Origin: Saccharibacter sp. EH611 | GTDB lineage: Bacteria; Pseudomonadota; Alphaproteobacteria; Acetobacterales; Acetobacteraceae | Length of the DNA stretch: 64,000 nucleotides | Direction of reading: 5' to 3' | NCBI RefSeq assembly: GCF_009834765.1 | Contig: NZ_WVHP01000023.1 | Span: 62,001 to 126,000 of the forward strand | In this document: one piece after another, positions 25,974 to 34,701 of the stretch | How positions within the stretch are numbered: the stretch's first letter is position 1 | How the letters are laid out: each line of letters starts with the position of its first letter | Notes under the pieces: generated by a model | Told to the model about the DNA's origin: nothing | The model's database searches: none | The model's input: the letters and a program-made list of their open reading frames with translations, nothing else | Made by a program: the position numbers and the translations under genes

Positions 25974-27398
25974 TTATTTTCCTAATTGACGCAGCTTAAC
26001 ACCACTCATCAGGCGTTTCTCAATTGTTTCTAACGAGACATCTTTTGTTTCTGGCACAAAGAGATAGATGAGAATAATAGCAAGAGCGTTAAAACTCGCA
26101 AATACCCAGAACGTATTAGAGCTGCCGAGCCCTTCAAGCATCGTCAAAAAGGTCGTCCCAATAAACAGATTGCTCAACATATTGGTACCCGTCGAAATTG
26201 AAATACCAAGATTGCGCCCAGCATTAGGCTGAATTTCAGAGCAAATCACCCACATCAGCGGCCCAGCCGACATCGCAAACCCACCGACGAACACAATAAT
26301 GAGCGCCAACGCAGAAAGCTGAAGCGCCAAAGAACTCGGCCCGACATAGAGAATAACCGCAAGGATAGCCATGCTTAACGCCATGCTTGCATACCCCATG
26401 TAAAGAATAGGTTTACGCCCCCAGCGATCAGAATAACCAATCGCTACAAACGTCATCAGCACGTTAACGAGGCCAATCAGAGCGGTGCACCACATTTGCG
26501 CTGTGAGATCAAAATGTGCGGCTTCTAAGATGCGCGGGGCATAATACATGATGATATTAATACCAGCGAATTGCTGCATAATTTGCAACAACATACCAAG
26601 CCCAACAGAACGCCGAAAATTGGAATTTCTGCGTAAAAGCTTCCAACCTTCTTGTTTCGTTTGAAGCTGCTCATCTATAGCCTCCAACTCACGTTGGGCA
26701 GAAGACGACGTATCACGCAGATTAGTCATGACCTCAAAGGCATGTTCCCAATGACCACGCATCACAAGCCAGCGCGGGCTCTGTGGAAGGAACAAAAAAG
26801 CCCCCAAGAACAGTACAGCTGGAATAGCCTCAACAATCAACATCGTCCGCCATGCTCCCGACGGAGACAGCCAACTGTTGGAGAAAAAAGCAAGGAAAAT
26901 CCCGATCGTTTTAAGCAACTGGTAGGTGGAGACCATTGCTCCACGCTGCTCTTTACGAGCAATTTCCGACAAATATTGAGGGGTTGTAAAATCGGAAAGC
27001 CCCATGCCTAAACCAACCAACACACGGCAAGCAATCATCGACGCAACAGACCAGCTTGCAGCCGATCCGAAAGCCCCAACGGCAAACAAAAATGCAGCAA
27101 TTGTTAACGTATATTTACGCCCTAGATGGTTACAAAGCGTACCACCCGTTAGGGCCCCAATCGTCGCCCCCACCAACATACCACCAACAACCCACTCAAG
27201 GAGGCCTGTTGAGACATGAAACTGCGTGCCAAATGGTTTCAGCACACCTGAAATAACACCAATATCCAGCCCACACATTAGGCCAGCGAGTGATGCTATA
27301 AGACAAACAGCAAGCACACGGCGACGCGCTACTTTATTAACGTGACCTTCTTCGGGTGTGTCGGGAGCAGTAGCCTCCTGATCCGATACCGTTTTCAT
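25974..27398 (-). CDS. Sugar porter, MFS superfamily (copy 2)
   Basis: 474 residues from ATG 27398, chosen for AGGAG about 10 bases upstream. Same 12-helix plan as its neighbour: GLMCGLDIGVISGVL, NHLGRKYTLTIA, PQYLSEIARKEQRGAMVS, MQQFAGINIIMYYAPRIL, DRWGRKPILYMG, VPETKD. The two copies share near-identical helix-7 and C-terminal sequences (RLMSGVKLRQLGK here, RLMKGVKLRKLGR in copy 1). Tandem porters fit a bacterium living on plant or insect sugars. No catabolic gene accompanies them. Confidence 0.9.
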   Translation of the reverse strand: MKTVSDQEATAPDTPEEGHVNKVARRRVLAVCLIASLAGLMCGLDIGVISGVLKPFGTQFHVSTGLLEWVVGGMLVGATIGALTGGTLCNHLGRKYTLTIAAFLFAVGAFGSAASWSVASMIACRVLVGLGMGLSDFTTPQYLSEIARKEQRGAMVSTYQLLKTIGIFLAFFSNSWLSPSGAWRTMLIVEAIPAVLFLGAFLFLPQSPRWLVMRGHWEHAFEVMTNLRDTSSSAQRELEAIDEQLQTKQEGWKLLRRNSNFRRSVGLGMLLQIMQQFAGINIIMYYAPRILEAAHFDLTAQMWCTALIGLVNVLMTFVAIGYSDRWGRKPILYMGYASMALSMAILAVILYVGPSSLALQLSALALIIVFVGGFAMSAGPLMWVICSEIQPNAGRNLGISISTGTNMLSNLFIGTTFLTMLEGLGSSNTFWVFASFNALAIILIYLFVPETKDVSLETIEKRLMSGVKLRQLGK

Positions 27399-27535
27399 AA
27401 AGGGAATGCTCCTAATTTTATGAGAGCTCTTTAGGCAGTTCCCTCGCATCTACCACAAAAAGCACTTTTAACTAAGCTAATAGATCAGTCGCTCTTGTCA
27501 TAAACAAGGCAACATCCCCCCTGTTCCGGCGCCAA

Positions 27536-28564
27536 TCACCGGATAACAGAGCGAAGCATCCCGACCTCTCGACCACGCCAATTCAGCTGCTTACGCGCAC
27601 TCCAACGATCGAGAAACGCCTCATCTTCTCCTGAATGACAGAGGCTCTTCTGACCAAAGCGCTTCAACAACGCTGTTAATGCTAACTCCGCCGCACGCGC
27701 TCCACCATCTTCAGCCTTCACGACGATGCCCAAACCTTCTTCTGGTAAAGCCGCAACCATAATGCCTTCAGCACCCATTTTCACAAAGGCACGCTCACCA
27801 AAACGCTCCATAATCGCGGTATCATAACGCCCAGTGCCCGCCACCATATATGGATGCGCCGCCACAGCCCGGCGCAGACGAGCCGCCGCCTCTGCGTAAG
27901 CATCCGATAGGCCATCCCCCGTGCCAAAACGGGCTAACCCTTGGGCCAATGCCCGATAAGGCACGGCATAAGTCGGCAATGAGCATCCATCCATCCCGCG
28001 ATTTTCTGCGCGATGAGGCACCCCAATCACCTGTTCTAGTGAAGCGGTCACACGTTTTTGTATCTCATGCTCCGGATCTACATAACCGGTCGGGTCTATC
28101 CCCTGATCACACGAAAGGCAGACCATCCCTGCATGTTTCCCCGAGCAGGTATTATGCAAACAACACGGAGCCGTATGGCCTTGCGCCATCCATTGCCCAG
28201 CTGCAGGCGCATAACTCGGCCAATGAGCACCACATTCAAGTGCTGTTTCATCCCGCCCAACACGAGCTAACATCGAAGCCGCCAAACGCGTATGGGCCTC
28301 CTCCCCTCCGTGGGACGCACAACTTAAAGCAAGCGCATCATCACCGAGTTTCAAACGATCCGCCGCTCCGCTTGCAACCAATTCTAGCGCTAAAAAAGCT
28401 TTGACGGTCGAGCGTGGGAACAGCCAAGACTCCGCATCACCACACGACCAGACAAGACGACCCGCCGTATCGACGACAACGGCACGCCCATAATGACGCG
28501 ACTCAACCCGCCCTCCACGCGTTGCCTCTGCCAATAAGCCCATATCCATCTTTTTATCGGTCAT
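27536..28564 (-). CDS. Asparaginase (AnsA / L-asparaginase II-like family)
   Basis: 342 residues from ATG 28564; the frame is open another 56 codons upstream but that part overlaps zur. Family features: ESRHYGRAVVVDTAGRLVWSCG, the FPRSTVKAFLALELV stretch, ALSCASHGGEEAHT, and CSGKHAGMVCLS, the Ser-Lys-containing motif of the Rhizobium etli-type asparaginase family, unrelated to the classical bacterial type I/II enzymes. The reaction would be asparagine to aspartate plus ammonia in the cytoplasm. Start and zur stop overlap by 11 bp, so it is in the zur operon. Confidence 0.85.
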   Translation of the reverse strand: MTDKKMDMGLLAEATRGGRVESRHYGRAVVVDTAGRLVWSCGDAESWLFPRSTVKAFLALELVASGAADRLKLGDDALALSCASHGGEEAHTRLAASMLARVGRDETALECGAHWPSYAPAAGQWMAQGHTAPCCLHNTCSGKHAGMVCLSCDQGIDPTGYVDPEHEIQKRVTASLEQVIGVPHRAENRGMDGCSLPTYAVPYRALAQGLARFGTGDGLSDAYAEAAARLRRAVAAHPYMVAGTGRYDTAIMERFGERAFVKMGAEGIMVAALPEEGLGIVVKAEDGGARAAELALTALLKRFGQKSLCHSGEDEAFLDRWSARKQLNWRGREVGMLRSVIR

Positions 28565-29138
28565 GATCACTATCTTTCCCGTGGTGAGAGGTACCGCCAT
28601 CTGAAAGAGACACCGCGCATTCCGCACAGAGTCCTTCAATTTCCACCGTTGCCGCTTCTGCTTGGAAGCCCCTCCCACGTGCAGAAGACAGTAAAACAGC
28701 CGCCACAACATCCTGTTCCAGCTCTTCCACACAACGACATTGGCGACAAATTAAGAACTGCGCACGATGCACACCCCATGTCCCGTGCTCACGACAACCA
28801 CTCTGGCAATCCAGAGCATGATGGCATCCCACAAAAGCACTCAGACGCTCAATTCGATGAACCAGCCCATACTCAAGAAGGAACTCTAACGCTCGGTACA
28901 CAGTGGGAGGCACCGCACGTGGCTGCAACGTGCGCAAACGCGCTAAAAGATCGTACGCACCCGAAGCCTGTTTTTCAGACAGTACCAAGCCTAAAACTTG
29001 CCGCCGTGTTTTCGTCAAACGCTGCCCATGCTGACGGCACCATTGCTCGGCCTCATCTAACCGCCGTATCACCGAGGCGGGGAAAACTGCCTCTTCCCCG
29101 TCATGATCCTGAGCAGGCTGCCCAGCCTTTTGTGCCAT
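28554..29138 (-). CDS. zur: Fur-family regulator, Zur-like
   Basis: 194 residues from ATG 29138, which has AAGGAAA upstream. A winged helix (QRLTKTRRQVLGLVLSEKQ, VYRALEFLLEYGLVHRIE) is followed by a dimerisation domain with the CRQC and CAEC pairs that hold structural zinc and HHALDCQSGCREHG. The LTKTR..VL and lack of the Fur HHDH-type cluster favour Zur, which represses zinc uptake genes. It lies 21 bp after rapZ and overlaps the asparaginase. The Zur assignment over other Fur-family members is probable, not certain. Confidence 0.82.
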   Translation of the reverse strand: MAQKAGQPAQDHDGEEAVFPASVIRRLDEAEQWCRQHGQRLTKTRRQVLGLVLSEKQASGAYDLLARLRTLQPRAVPPTVYRALEFLLEYGLVHRIERLSAFVGCHHALDCQSGCREHGTWGVHRAQFLICRQCRCVEELEQDVVAAVLLSSARGRGFQAEAATVEIEGLCAECAVSLSDGGTSHHGKDSDHDR

Positions 29139-29159
29139 GCGTGTTTCCTTCATGCCCTT

Positions 29160-30101
29160 TTAATCGCGCTGAGACGCTGTGCCTTCCTCCGGAGCCACCG
29201 CCCAACGCCATGACGCTAATCCTTGCCGCGCCAACTCACGATGCAACACCATAATCGGCACATGCTCAGCCTCTACAGGCTTTTCCCGTTGTGCTAAATC
29301 ACGTGCCAAAGCTTCCACAAGCGTCACGGAACGATGGCGCCCACCACTACAGCCAATCGCAATAGTGACGTATTTTTTCCCCTCTTCTACAAAGCGCGGA
29401 AGCACCAGCGATACCAAGCCTAAAACATGATCATAAAATGGCTTATAAAAGGGGTCTTCCTTCACATAATCAGCGACCACTTTCTCCAACCCCGTACGAG
29501 GACGAAGAGCCTCATCATAATGTGGGTTCCGCAGAAAACGAGCATCGAGCACAATATCAGCTTCTCGTGGCAAACCGGCCGGATACGCAAAAGACATCAG
29601 AACGACGGAAAGATCATTATCCGCATGCCCACCAAACCGTGCCGTAATGAGTTGCCGCAACTCAGGTAAAGGAAGGTCTGACGTATCCACCACAAGGTCT
29701 GCTTCAGAGCGCAATGGGGCGAGCAGCTTGGCTTCCTGCTCTAGCCCTGTCACGACGCTTCCACCACTGACAAGCGGATGACGCCGGCGCGTTGCCGTGA
29801 AACGACGCAGGAGAATGTCATATTCAGCGGTCGCATAGAGAAGATGCACGACACTATCGGATTGCGCCCGCAACCACGAGACACGCTCCAGCACACGCTG
29901 AGCCTCAAAGCCACGGCTTCTGACATCAATGCCAATCGCGAGCCGCTTCCCTGCCCGCGAAATCAGTGCATCAAAAAGATCCAATGGCGGATTATCAACC
30001 ACCTCATAGCCGAGGTCTTCAAGCATGCGCAGGATGGACGCCTTCCCTGCACCTGAAAGGCCCGTTACGAGCAAAATATGCCGAAGAGTCTGCTCTGTCA
30101 T
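29160..30101 (-). CDS. rapZ: RNase adapter protein RapZ (YvcJ family)
   Basis: 313 residues, slightly longer than usual. N-terminal kinase-like domain with VTGLSGAGKASILRMLEDLG; at the P-loop the usual Ser/Thr after Lys20 is Ala21. The C-terminal RapZ domain has FAYPAGLPREADIVLDARFLRNP and AIGCSGGRHRSVTLVE, the hexosamine-phosphate sensing part. In enterobacteria RapZ guides RNase E to the sRNA GlmZ; in alphaproteobacteria the role is less clear. It normally sits with hprK and PTS genes. Here it follows chvG with hprK missing. Confidence 0.93.
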   Translation of the reverse strand: MTEQTLRHILLVTGLSGAGKASILRMLEDLGYEVVDNPPLDLFDALISRAGKRLAIGIDVRSRGFEAQRVLERVSWLRAQSDSVVHLLYATAEYDILLRRFTATRRRHPLVSGGSVVTGLEQEAKLLAPLRSEADLVVDTSDLPLPELRQLITARFGGHADNDLSVVLMSFAYPAGLPREADIVLDARFLRNPHYDEALRPRTGLEKVVADYVKEDPFYKPFYDHVLGLVSLVLPRFVEEGKKYVTIAIGCSGGRHRSVTLVEALARDLAQREKPVEAEHVPIMVLHRELARQGLASWRWAVAPEEGTASQRD

Positions 30102-30200
30102 AATGAACAGTCCAGCCCTCTACGATCACATCGCTGTTCGCACCTTGTCACCATGTCGGAAGCCCTTTCCAAGACGACATGCGCGCCCCCTGTCTGATCG

Positions 30201-31925
30201 TTAGCCCCAACAACGCGGCAAGTGGATGATAAATCGAGCACCATTGACCTCTCTCCCTCCCTCTGAAGAAGATGAGGCATCATAGCGATTTTCTGCATAA
30301 AGATCACCTCCTAATGCACGCACAATCTGGCGGCTAATAGCCAGTCCTAACCCAGAATGCTGCCCAAAATCTTCCGTTCCAGGACGTTCGGAGTAAAAAC
30401 GCTCAAAAATATTTTCAATCTTGGCAGGCGGAATGCCCGGGCCTTCATCTTCAATCACAATCTCAACGAAAGATGTTTTGCTCCCCTTCTTCCCCCTACG
30501 AGAAGCATCACTTTGTTGGGGGCTTTCACTCCCGCACACCCGCACCGCAATCGTAACCACCCCTTTCTCTGGCGAGAAAGACAGCGCGTTATTGATCAAA
30601 TTACGCAGCACCTGCACCAACCGATCTTCTACCGCCCGCAAGCATAATTTACGTCCCTTTTTATCGGTCTTCAGGCGTAAGATCGGGTCTGTATCGCGCC
30701 GGGTCGTTTGGTGCATTTCCACCAACACATTCAGTAAAGGAACAATTTCCACACAACCACGCTGGCCACGGCGCAAGTCCCCTTCAACACGACTTGCATC
30801 CGAAATATCAGCAATAAGCCGCTCTAACCGCCCTACATCGCCGCTCACAATATTCAAAAGCCGGTCGCGCGCGGCTGCGTCATGAATCCGTGGCAGCGTT
30901 TCTAAAGCCGAGCGGATCGAAGAAAGCGGATTTTTAAGCTCGTGACTTACCTCAGCTGCAAAGCGCTCCGTGTCGTCCAACCGTGCCCATAAGGCCAAAG
31001 TGCTAATACGCAAAGCACGCGCAAGCGTGCCAATTTCGTCTTTTCTATTTAGAAGATTTTGCGGCACACAATCCGCTCGCCCCTTCCCGGGCTCACGCAT
31101 ATCATGCGACGTTTTCACCAACCGTCGCAATGGCCGAGCAATGGTTGATGAGAGATAAAGTGAGAGAAGAACCGTCAAGCACAAAGACAGTAAAAACAGC
31201 GATAAAATGGAAGAACGCACAGCAAACAAAGAACGGTCAATCTCTGGAGCATGACGCGTTAGTTGAATCTCACCAATCGTCGCATTACTGTCTGCTATAA
31301 TCGGCTCCACCACCGTAATCACAAGCTCATGTGTATCTGTCCTACGGATATAGGGAGGCATCTCTACTTGCGTCGGCATCGACGATGAACCCGTCAATGC
31401 GGCGTCATCTGTTGAGTTATCAAGCGGCACAGGCCCTGCGCTTGATGTGAGTGGCAAACGCAGCAATACCCACGCATAAAACATATCAAAAATATTATCG
31501 CGTGGCGGAGACCAGCGCTCAGGACGCCCCGGAACCACGACACCACCAACCCGATCAGGAGGGAAGTCACGCCGACTATCAACCAGTAAATGTCCATCAG
31601 GGCTATAAAGACGTGCGTGGGCGTTCAAGCTGGAATTCATCAAGCTGGCTAATAAAGGACTCGCTAAAGATGCCTCCAGCGCCACCTCATGACGGTCACC
31701 ACGACGAACAGCCGACTCCCCTAGCGCTCCTGCATAAATATGCGCCTGCTCACGCAGAGCCGTCACATCTGCTTCTAACAAGCTGGCTTGGAATTGATTG
31801 ATATAGAGCAACATCCCCGCCAACAACATAAGCGGGACAATGTTTACCAACAGAACACGCACAAGTAAGGGCGATACTTGCCGAGGGGATCGTAACCAGC
31901 GAGGGAAAAGACGCCGCACCGTCAT
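30201..31925 (-). CDS. chvG: Sensor histidine kinase ChvG/ExoS-like
   Basis: 574 residues from ATG 31925, preferred because GGAGGATC lies about 9 bases upstream; ATG 31955 would add 10. Two membrane helices (LLVRVLLVNIVPLMLLAGMLL; SSILSLFLLSLCLTVLLSLY) bound a periplasmic sensor region. HAMP is followed by the H box FAAEVSHELKNPLSSIRSAL and the N, G1 (DEGPGIPPAKIE) and G2 (GLGLAISRQIV) boxes. ChvG senses acidity and envelope state in other alphaproteobacteria and phosphorylates ChvI, here 88 bp upstream. Confidence 0.92.
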   Translation of the reverse strand: MTVRRLFPRWLRSPRQVSPLLVRVLLVNIVPLMLLAGMLLYINQFQASLLEADVTALREQAHIYAGALGESAVRRGDRHEVALEASLASPLLASLMNSSLNAHARLYSPDGHLLVDSRRDFPPDRVGGVVVPGRPERWSPPRDNIFDMFYAWVLLRLPLTSSAGPVPLDNSTDDAALTGSSSMPTQVEMPPYIRRTDTHELVITVVEPIIADSNATIGEIQLTRHAPEIDRSLFAVRSSILSLFLLSLCLTVLLSLYLSSTIARPLRRLVKTSHDMREPGKGRADCVPQNLLNRKDEIGTLARALRISTLALWARLDDTERFAAEVSHELKNPLSSIRSALETLPRIHDAAARDRLLNIVSGDVGRLERLIADISDASRVEGDLRRGQRGCVEIVPLLNVLVEMHQTTRRDTDPILRLKTDKKGRKLCLRAVEDRLVQVLRNLINNALSFSPEKGVVTIAVRVCGSESPQQSDASRRGKKGSKTSFVEIVIEDEGPGIPPAKIENIFERFYSERPGTEDFGQHSGLGLAISRQIVRALGGDLYAENRYDASSSSEGGREVNGARFIIHLPRCWG

Positions 31926-32013
31926 ATCAAACGATCCTCCAGAGCGAGAAGGCATCTAAAACACCCCTCTTATGCGATTTAATGGCGAACATAGACCGAT
32001 TAGGATAGACAGG

Positions 32014-32763
32014 TCAGGACGCAATATCGCGGTAACGATAGCCAACACCGTAGAGTGTTTCGATCTGATTGAAGCTCTCATCGACCTGACGGAATTTCTT
32101 CCTGACACGCTTGATATGACTGTCAATCGTCCGGTCATCAACATAGATGCTATCACCATACGCGGCATCAATAAGTTGATCGCGTGACTTCACAAGACCA
32201 GGCCGCACGACCAATGCCTTGACCAACAAAAATTCCGTTACCGTTAAGGCTACTTCCTTATCATTCCACAAGCATTGATGCCGCGCTTCATCCAACGCTA
32301 ACGGCCCACGCACAAGAATCGACCGCCCGGCCGTATTTTCTCCCGTCACCTCAGCCTGACTGACTTCATGACGTCGCAACAAAGCACGGATCCGCTCAAC
32401 GAGAAGACGGAGCGAAAAGGGCTTGGTAATATAATCATCTGCTCCCAGACGCAGCCCCATCAGCTGATCCATTTCTTCATCTTTAGAGGTCAAGAAAATA
32501 ACAGGCATATTAGAGCGTGTCCGCAACCGCTTAAGCAGCTCTATGCCATCCATCCGGGGCATTTTAACGTCTAAAATCGCTAACGAGACAGGACGAGATA
32601 ACAAGCCCTGCAATGCGCTCTCACCATCTGTATAGGTATGCACCCCATAACCTTCTGCCTCTAATGCCATTTGCACAGACGCTAAAATGTTACGATCATC
32701 ATCCACCAACGTGATAATAGGCGCTCCGCTCGCACGCCCATGCTGTTCGTCAGAATTCGGCAT
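32014..32763 (-). CDS. chvI: Response regulator ChvI (OmpR class)
   Basis: 249 residues from ATG 32763 (AGGAGA upstream); earlier in-frame starts add a hydrophobic stretch unlikely for a regulator. Receiver: [16 protein letters not shown], phospho-Asp in [13 protein letters not shown], Lys in YITKPF. Winged-helix effector: [17 protein letters not shown] and [14 protein letters not shown]...LYGVGYRY. Partner of the adjacent ChvG. The leftward operon chvI-chvG-rapZ-zur-asparaginase is divergent from grpE. Confidence 0.94.
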   Translation of the reverse strand: MPNSDEQHGRASGAPIITLVDDDRNILASVQMALEAEGYGVHTYTDGESALQGLLSRPVSLAILDVKMPRMDGIELLKRLRTRSNMPVIFLTSKDEEMDQLMGLRLGADDYITKPFSLRLLVERIRALLRRHEVSQAEVTGENTAGRSILVRGPLALDEARHQCLWNDKEVALTVTEFLLVKALVVRPGLVKSRDQLIDAAYGDSIYVDDRTIDSHIKRVRKKFRQVDESFNQIETLYGVGYRYRDIAS

Positions 32764-32914
32764 CTCTATAGGATCTCCTAACATAATCAAACACAATATA
32801 TATTTTAAAAGCACGCATTGAGAGATCACCCGTAGCATGAAAGCGCCTAAGACCAAATATCCCCCAAAGAGCTGTTTTTAGCCTTCCTCTCCCGCCGCCA
32901 TATGGCATATTCCT

Positions 32915-32942
32915 CTTGCTTTCAGGCTCATCATCATTATGT
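32915..32942 (+). promoter_or_regulatory. Weak candidate sigma-32 promoter of grpE
   Basis: CTTGCTT at 32915-32921 and CATTATGT at 32935-32942 are 13 bases apart, roughly the heat-shock layout, about 65 bp upstream of grpE. The -10 element matches poorly. A perfect palindrome GCCATATGGC lies just upstream at 32897-32906 in the same chvI/grpE divergent region. Confidence 0.3.
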
Positions 32943-33008
32943 CCTCTACGAAGGAAGGGTCGTCCTGAAGGCCCATTTAAAAGACACAAAACGCAATAGG
33001 GTCATATT

Positions 33009-33623
33009 ATGACAGAACAAAATCCTCATACAGAAACAGACGAAACAGCTGGCGCACGTGCCGCTGCAGAGGCTGCCGCCGCTCTTGATGAGCAAAAAGA
33101 AGGTGAAAAGCCTGCAGCTGATGCCTCACCAGAGGAGCGTATTGCGGCTCTGGAAGCAGAAGTTGAAGAAATGAAGAACCGCTGGCTCCGCTCTGAAGCA
33201 GATAATCAAACCCTGCGGACACGTGCGAAGCGCGATCTTGATGATGCCCGCCAATATGCCGTGCAAAAATTTGCACGCGATGTCGTTGAAGCTGCAGAGA
33301 ATCTTCAACGCGGTGTCGCCTCCCTTCCCGAGCCTAAAGAAGGGGAAGATAAAATCATCACCAGCATTCGCGAAGGGCTCGAGGGCACGGAGCGTTCTTT
33401 CCTTGCCATCCTTGAACGCAACGGGATCACCCGTCAGGATGCCACAGGCCAGGCTTTCGATGCCAACCTTCACCAAGCCATGCAGGAAGTTGAGTCCCCT
33501 GACCATGCTCCGGGCTATGTTGTGCAAGCATGGACACCGACATGGATGCTCAAAGACCGCTTGCTGAAGCCTGCCATGGTTTTGGTTGCCAACAGTGATT
33601 CCAAGGGCAAAAAACCCGAGTAA
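33009..33623 (+). CDS. grpE: Nucleotide exchange factor GrpE
   Basis: 204 residues. An acidic, Ala/Glu-rich head (1-40) leads into a long coiled coil (about 45-105: EERIAALEAEVEEMKNRWLR, RTRAKRDLDDARQYAVQKF). The beta domain closes with NLHQAMQEVESPDHAPGYVVQ and LKDRLLKPAMVLVA. GrpE swaps ADP for ATP on DnaK; dnaK is not adjacent here. A GT9 gene follows at 29 bp. Confidence 0.96.
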   Translation: MTEQNPHTETDETAGARAAAEAAAALDEQKEGEKPAADASPEERIAALEAEVEEMKNRWLRSEADNQTLRTRAKRDLDDARQYAVQKFARDVVEAAENLQRGVASLPEPKEGEDKIITSIREGLEGTERSFLAILERNGITRQDATGQAFDANLHQAMQEVESPDHAPGYVVQAWTPTWMLKDRLLKPAMVLVANSDSKGKKPE

Positions 33624-33652
33624 TCCCTCTACAGTTATGAAAGGCGGAGACG

Positions 33653-34624
33653 TTGGCTCATATCCTCGTCATTAAGCACGGTGCTTTAGGGGATTTTTGT
33701 CAGGCCTTTAGTGCTTTTGCCACGCTCCGCCATCATTTCCCCTCAGATCATCTCACGTTACTCACCAGCAGCCTGTATCGCGCCTTAGCTGAATGCTCGC
33801 CGTGGTTTGATGACGTGCTGGTGGACGATCGCCCGTCATGGACGCATTGGCGTCATCACATGTGGATTCGCCAGCTTCTCCGCCGGGTTGATAAGGTTAT
33901 TGACCTCCAAAACTCCGGTCGCACACAGTCCTATTTCCGCCTTGCTGGACGACCTGCTTGGTCGGGACAGCATGCGAAGAGCGACAAAGCTCATACCAAT
34001 CCGCAGCGCCGTGCTATGCACGGCTTAGCACGGCAAAACGACCAGCTCCGCACAGCCGGCCTCACCCCTCTACCTCGCCATGTCCCCGATTGGCTCACAG
34101 CTGAGGGGCCCGTTCTCTCCCCTCCCTATGCTGTTCTCGTCCCCGGGGCAGCCGCCCATCGCCCAGCAAAGCGCTGGCCTGTCCGTCGTTTTGCCGCACT
34201 CGCTCAATGGCTTGTTGAGCAAGACATACAGCCTGTCATCGTCGGCGATGCTGCACAGCACGGGTTAGGCTCCTTCATCTGCAACACCGTGCCAAGCGCG
34301 CACGACCTAACTGGCCGGACATCTTTGCCAGAACTCGCCGGCTTGCTTCATCGTGCGGCTTTCGCGGTCGGGAACGACACGGGGCCTATGCATATGGCCG
34401 CCACAATGGACTGCCCCAGCCTCACTCTTTTCTCCCACGACAGTGACCCACGCCTTTGCGCGCCGCTCTCTCTCACACCGGGCTATAGCCGCTCTCTTGT
34501 GACGCGTGACCTAGCCACCCTTTCAGCCGAGCGCGTATGCCGCTACCTTCAAGACTGGGCCTTCCCCTTACTTAATCTTGAGCCGCAACAGAAAAGCGTG
34601 CAAAATATCTTAATGATCGGCTAG
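33653..34624 (+). CDS. Glycosyltransferase family 9 (heptosyltransferase-like)
   Basis: 323 residues from a TTG start with GGCGGAG five bases upstream. N-terminal ILVIKHGALGDFCQAFSAF and C-terminal AVGNDTGPMHMAATM with LPELAGLLHRAAF are diagnostic of ADP-heptose:LPS heptosyltransferases (GT-B fold). Acts on lipopolysaccharide core at the inner face of the membrane. PGAAAHRPAKRWP is the expected nucleotide-sugar loop. No other LPS-core gene is next to it, so the acceptor is inferred from family only. Confidence 0.85.
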   Translation: MAHILVIKHGALGDFCQAFSAFATLRHHFPSDHLTLLTSSLYRALAECSPWFDDVLVDDRPSWTHWRHHMWIRQLLRRVDKVIDLQNSGRTQSYFRLAGRPAWSGQHAKSDKAHTNPQRRAMHGLARQNDQLRTAGLTPLPRHVPDWLTAEGPVLSPPYAVLVPGAAAHRPAKRWPVRRFAALAQWLVEQDIQPVIVGDAAQHGLGSFICNTVPSAHDLTGRTSLPELAGLLHRAAFAVGNDTGPMHMAATMDCPSLTLFSHDSDPRLCAPLSLTPGYSRSLVTRDLATLSAERVCRYLQDWAFPLLNLEPQQKSVQNILMIG

Positions 34625-34701
34625 ACTACGCCGCTCGTGAGGAAACGTCCGACCTCCTCGCTCATTTTTATCGATAACATCCTCAACCAAGGAGCGCCTT
34701 C

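Noticed and set aside
30098-30307. A 69-codon leftward ORF between chvG and rapZ as a residual hprK gene
   Set aside because: Two-thirds of it overlaps the chvG end in another frame and it has no P-loop or HprK signature. Its ATGA overlap with rapZ is suggestive but not enough to call a gene.
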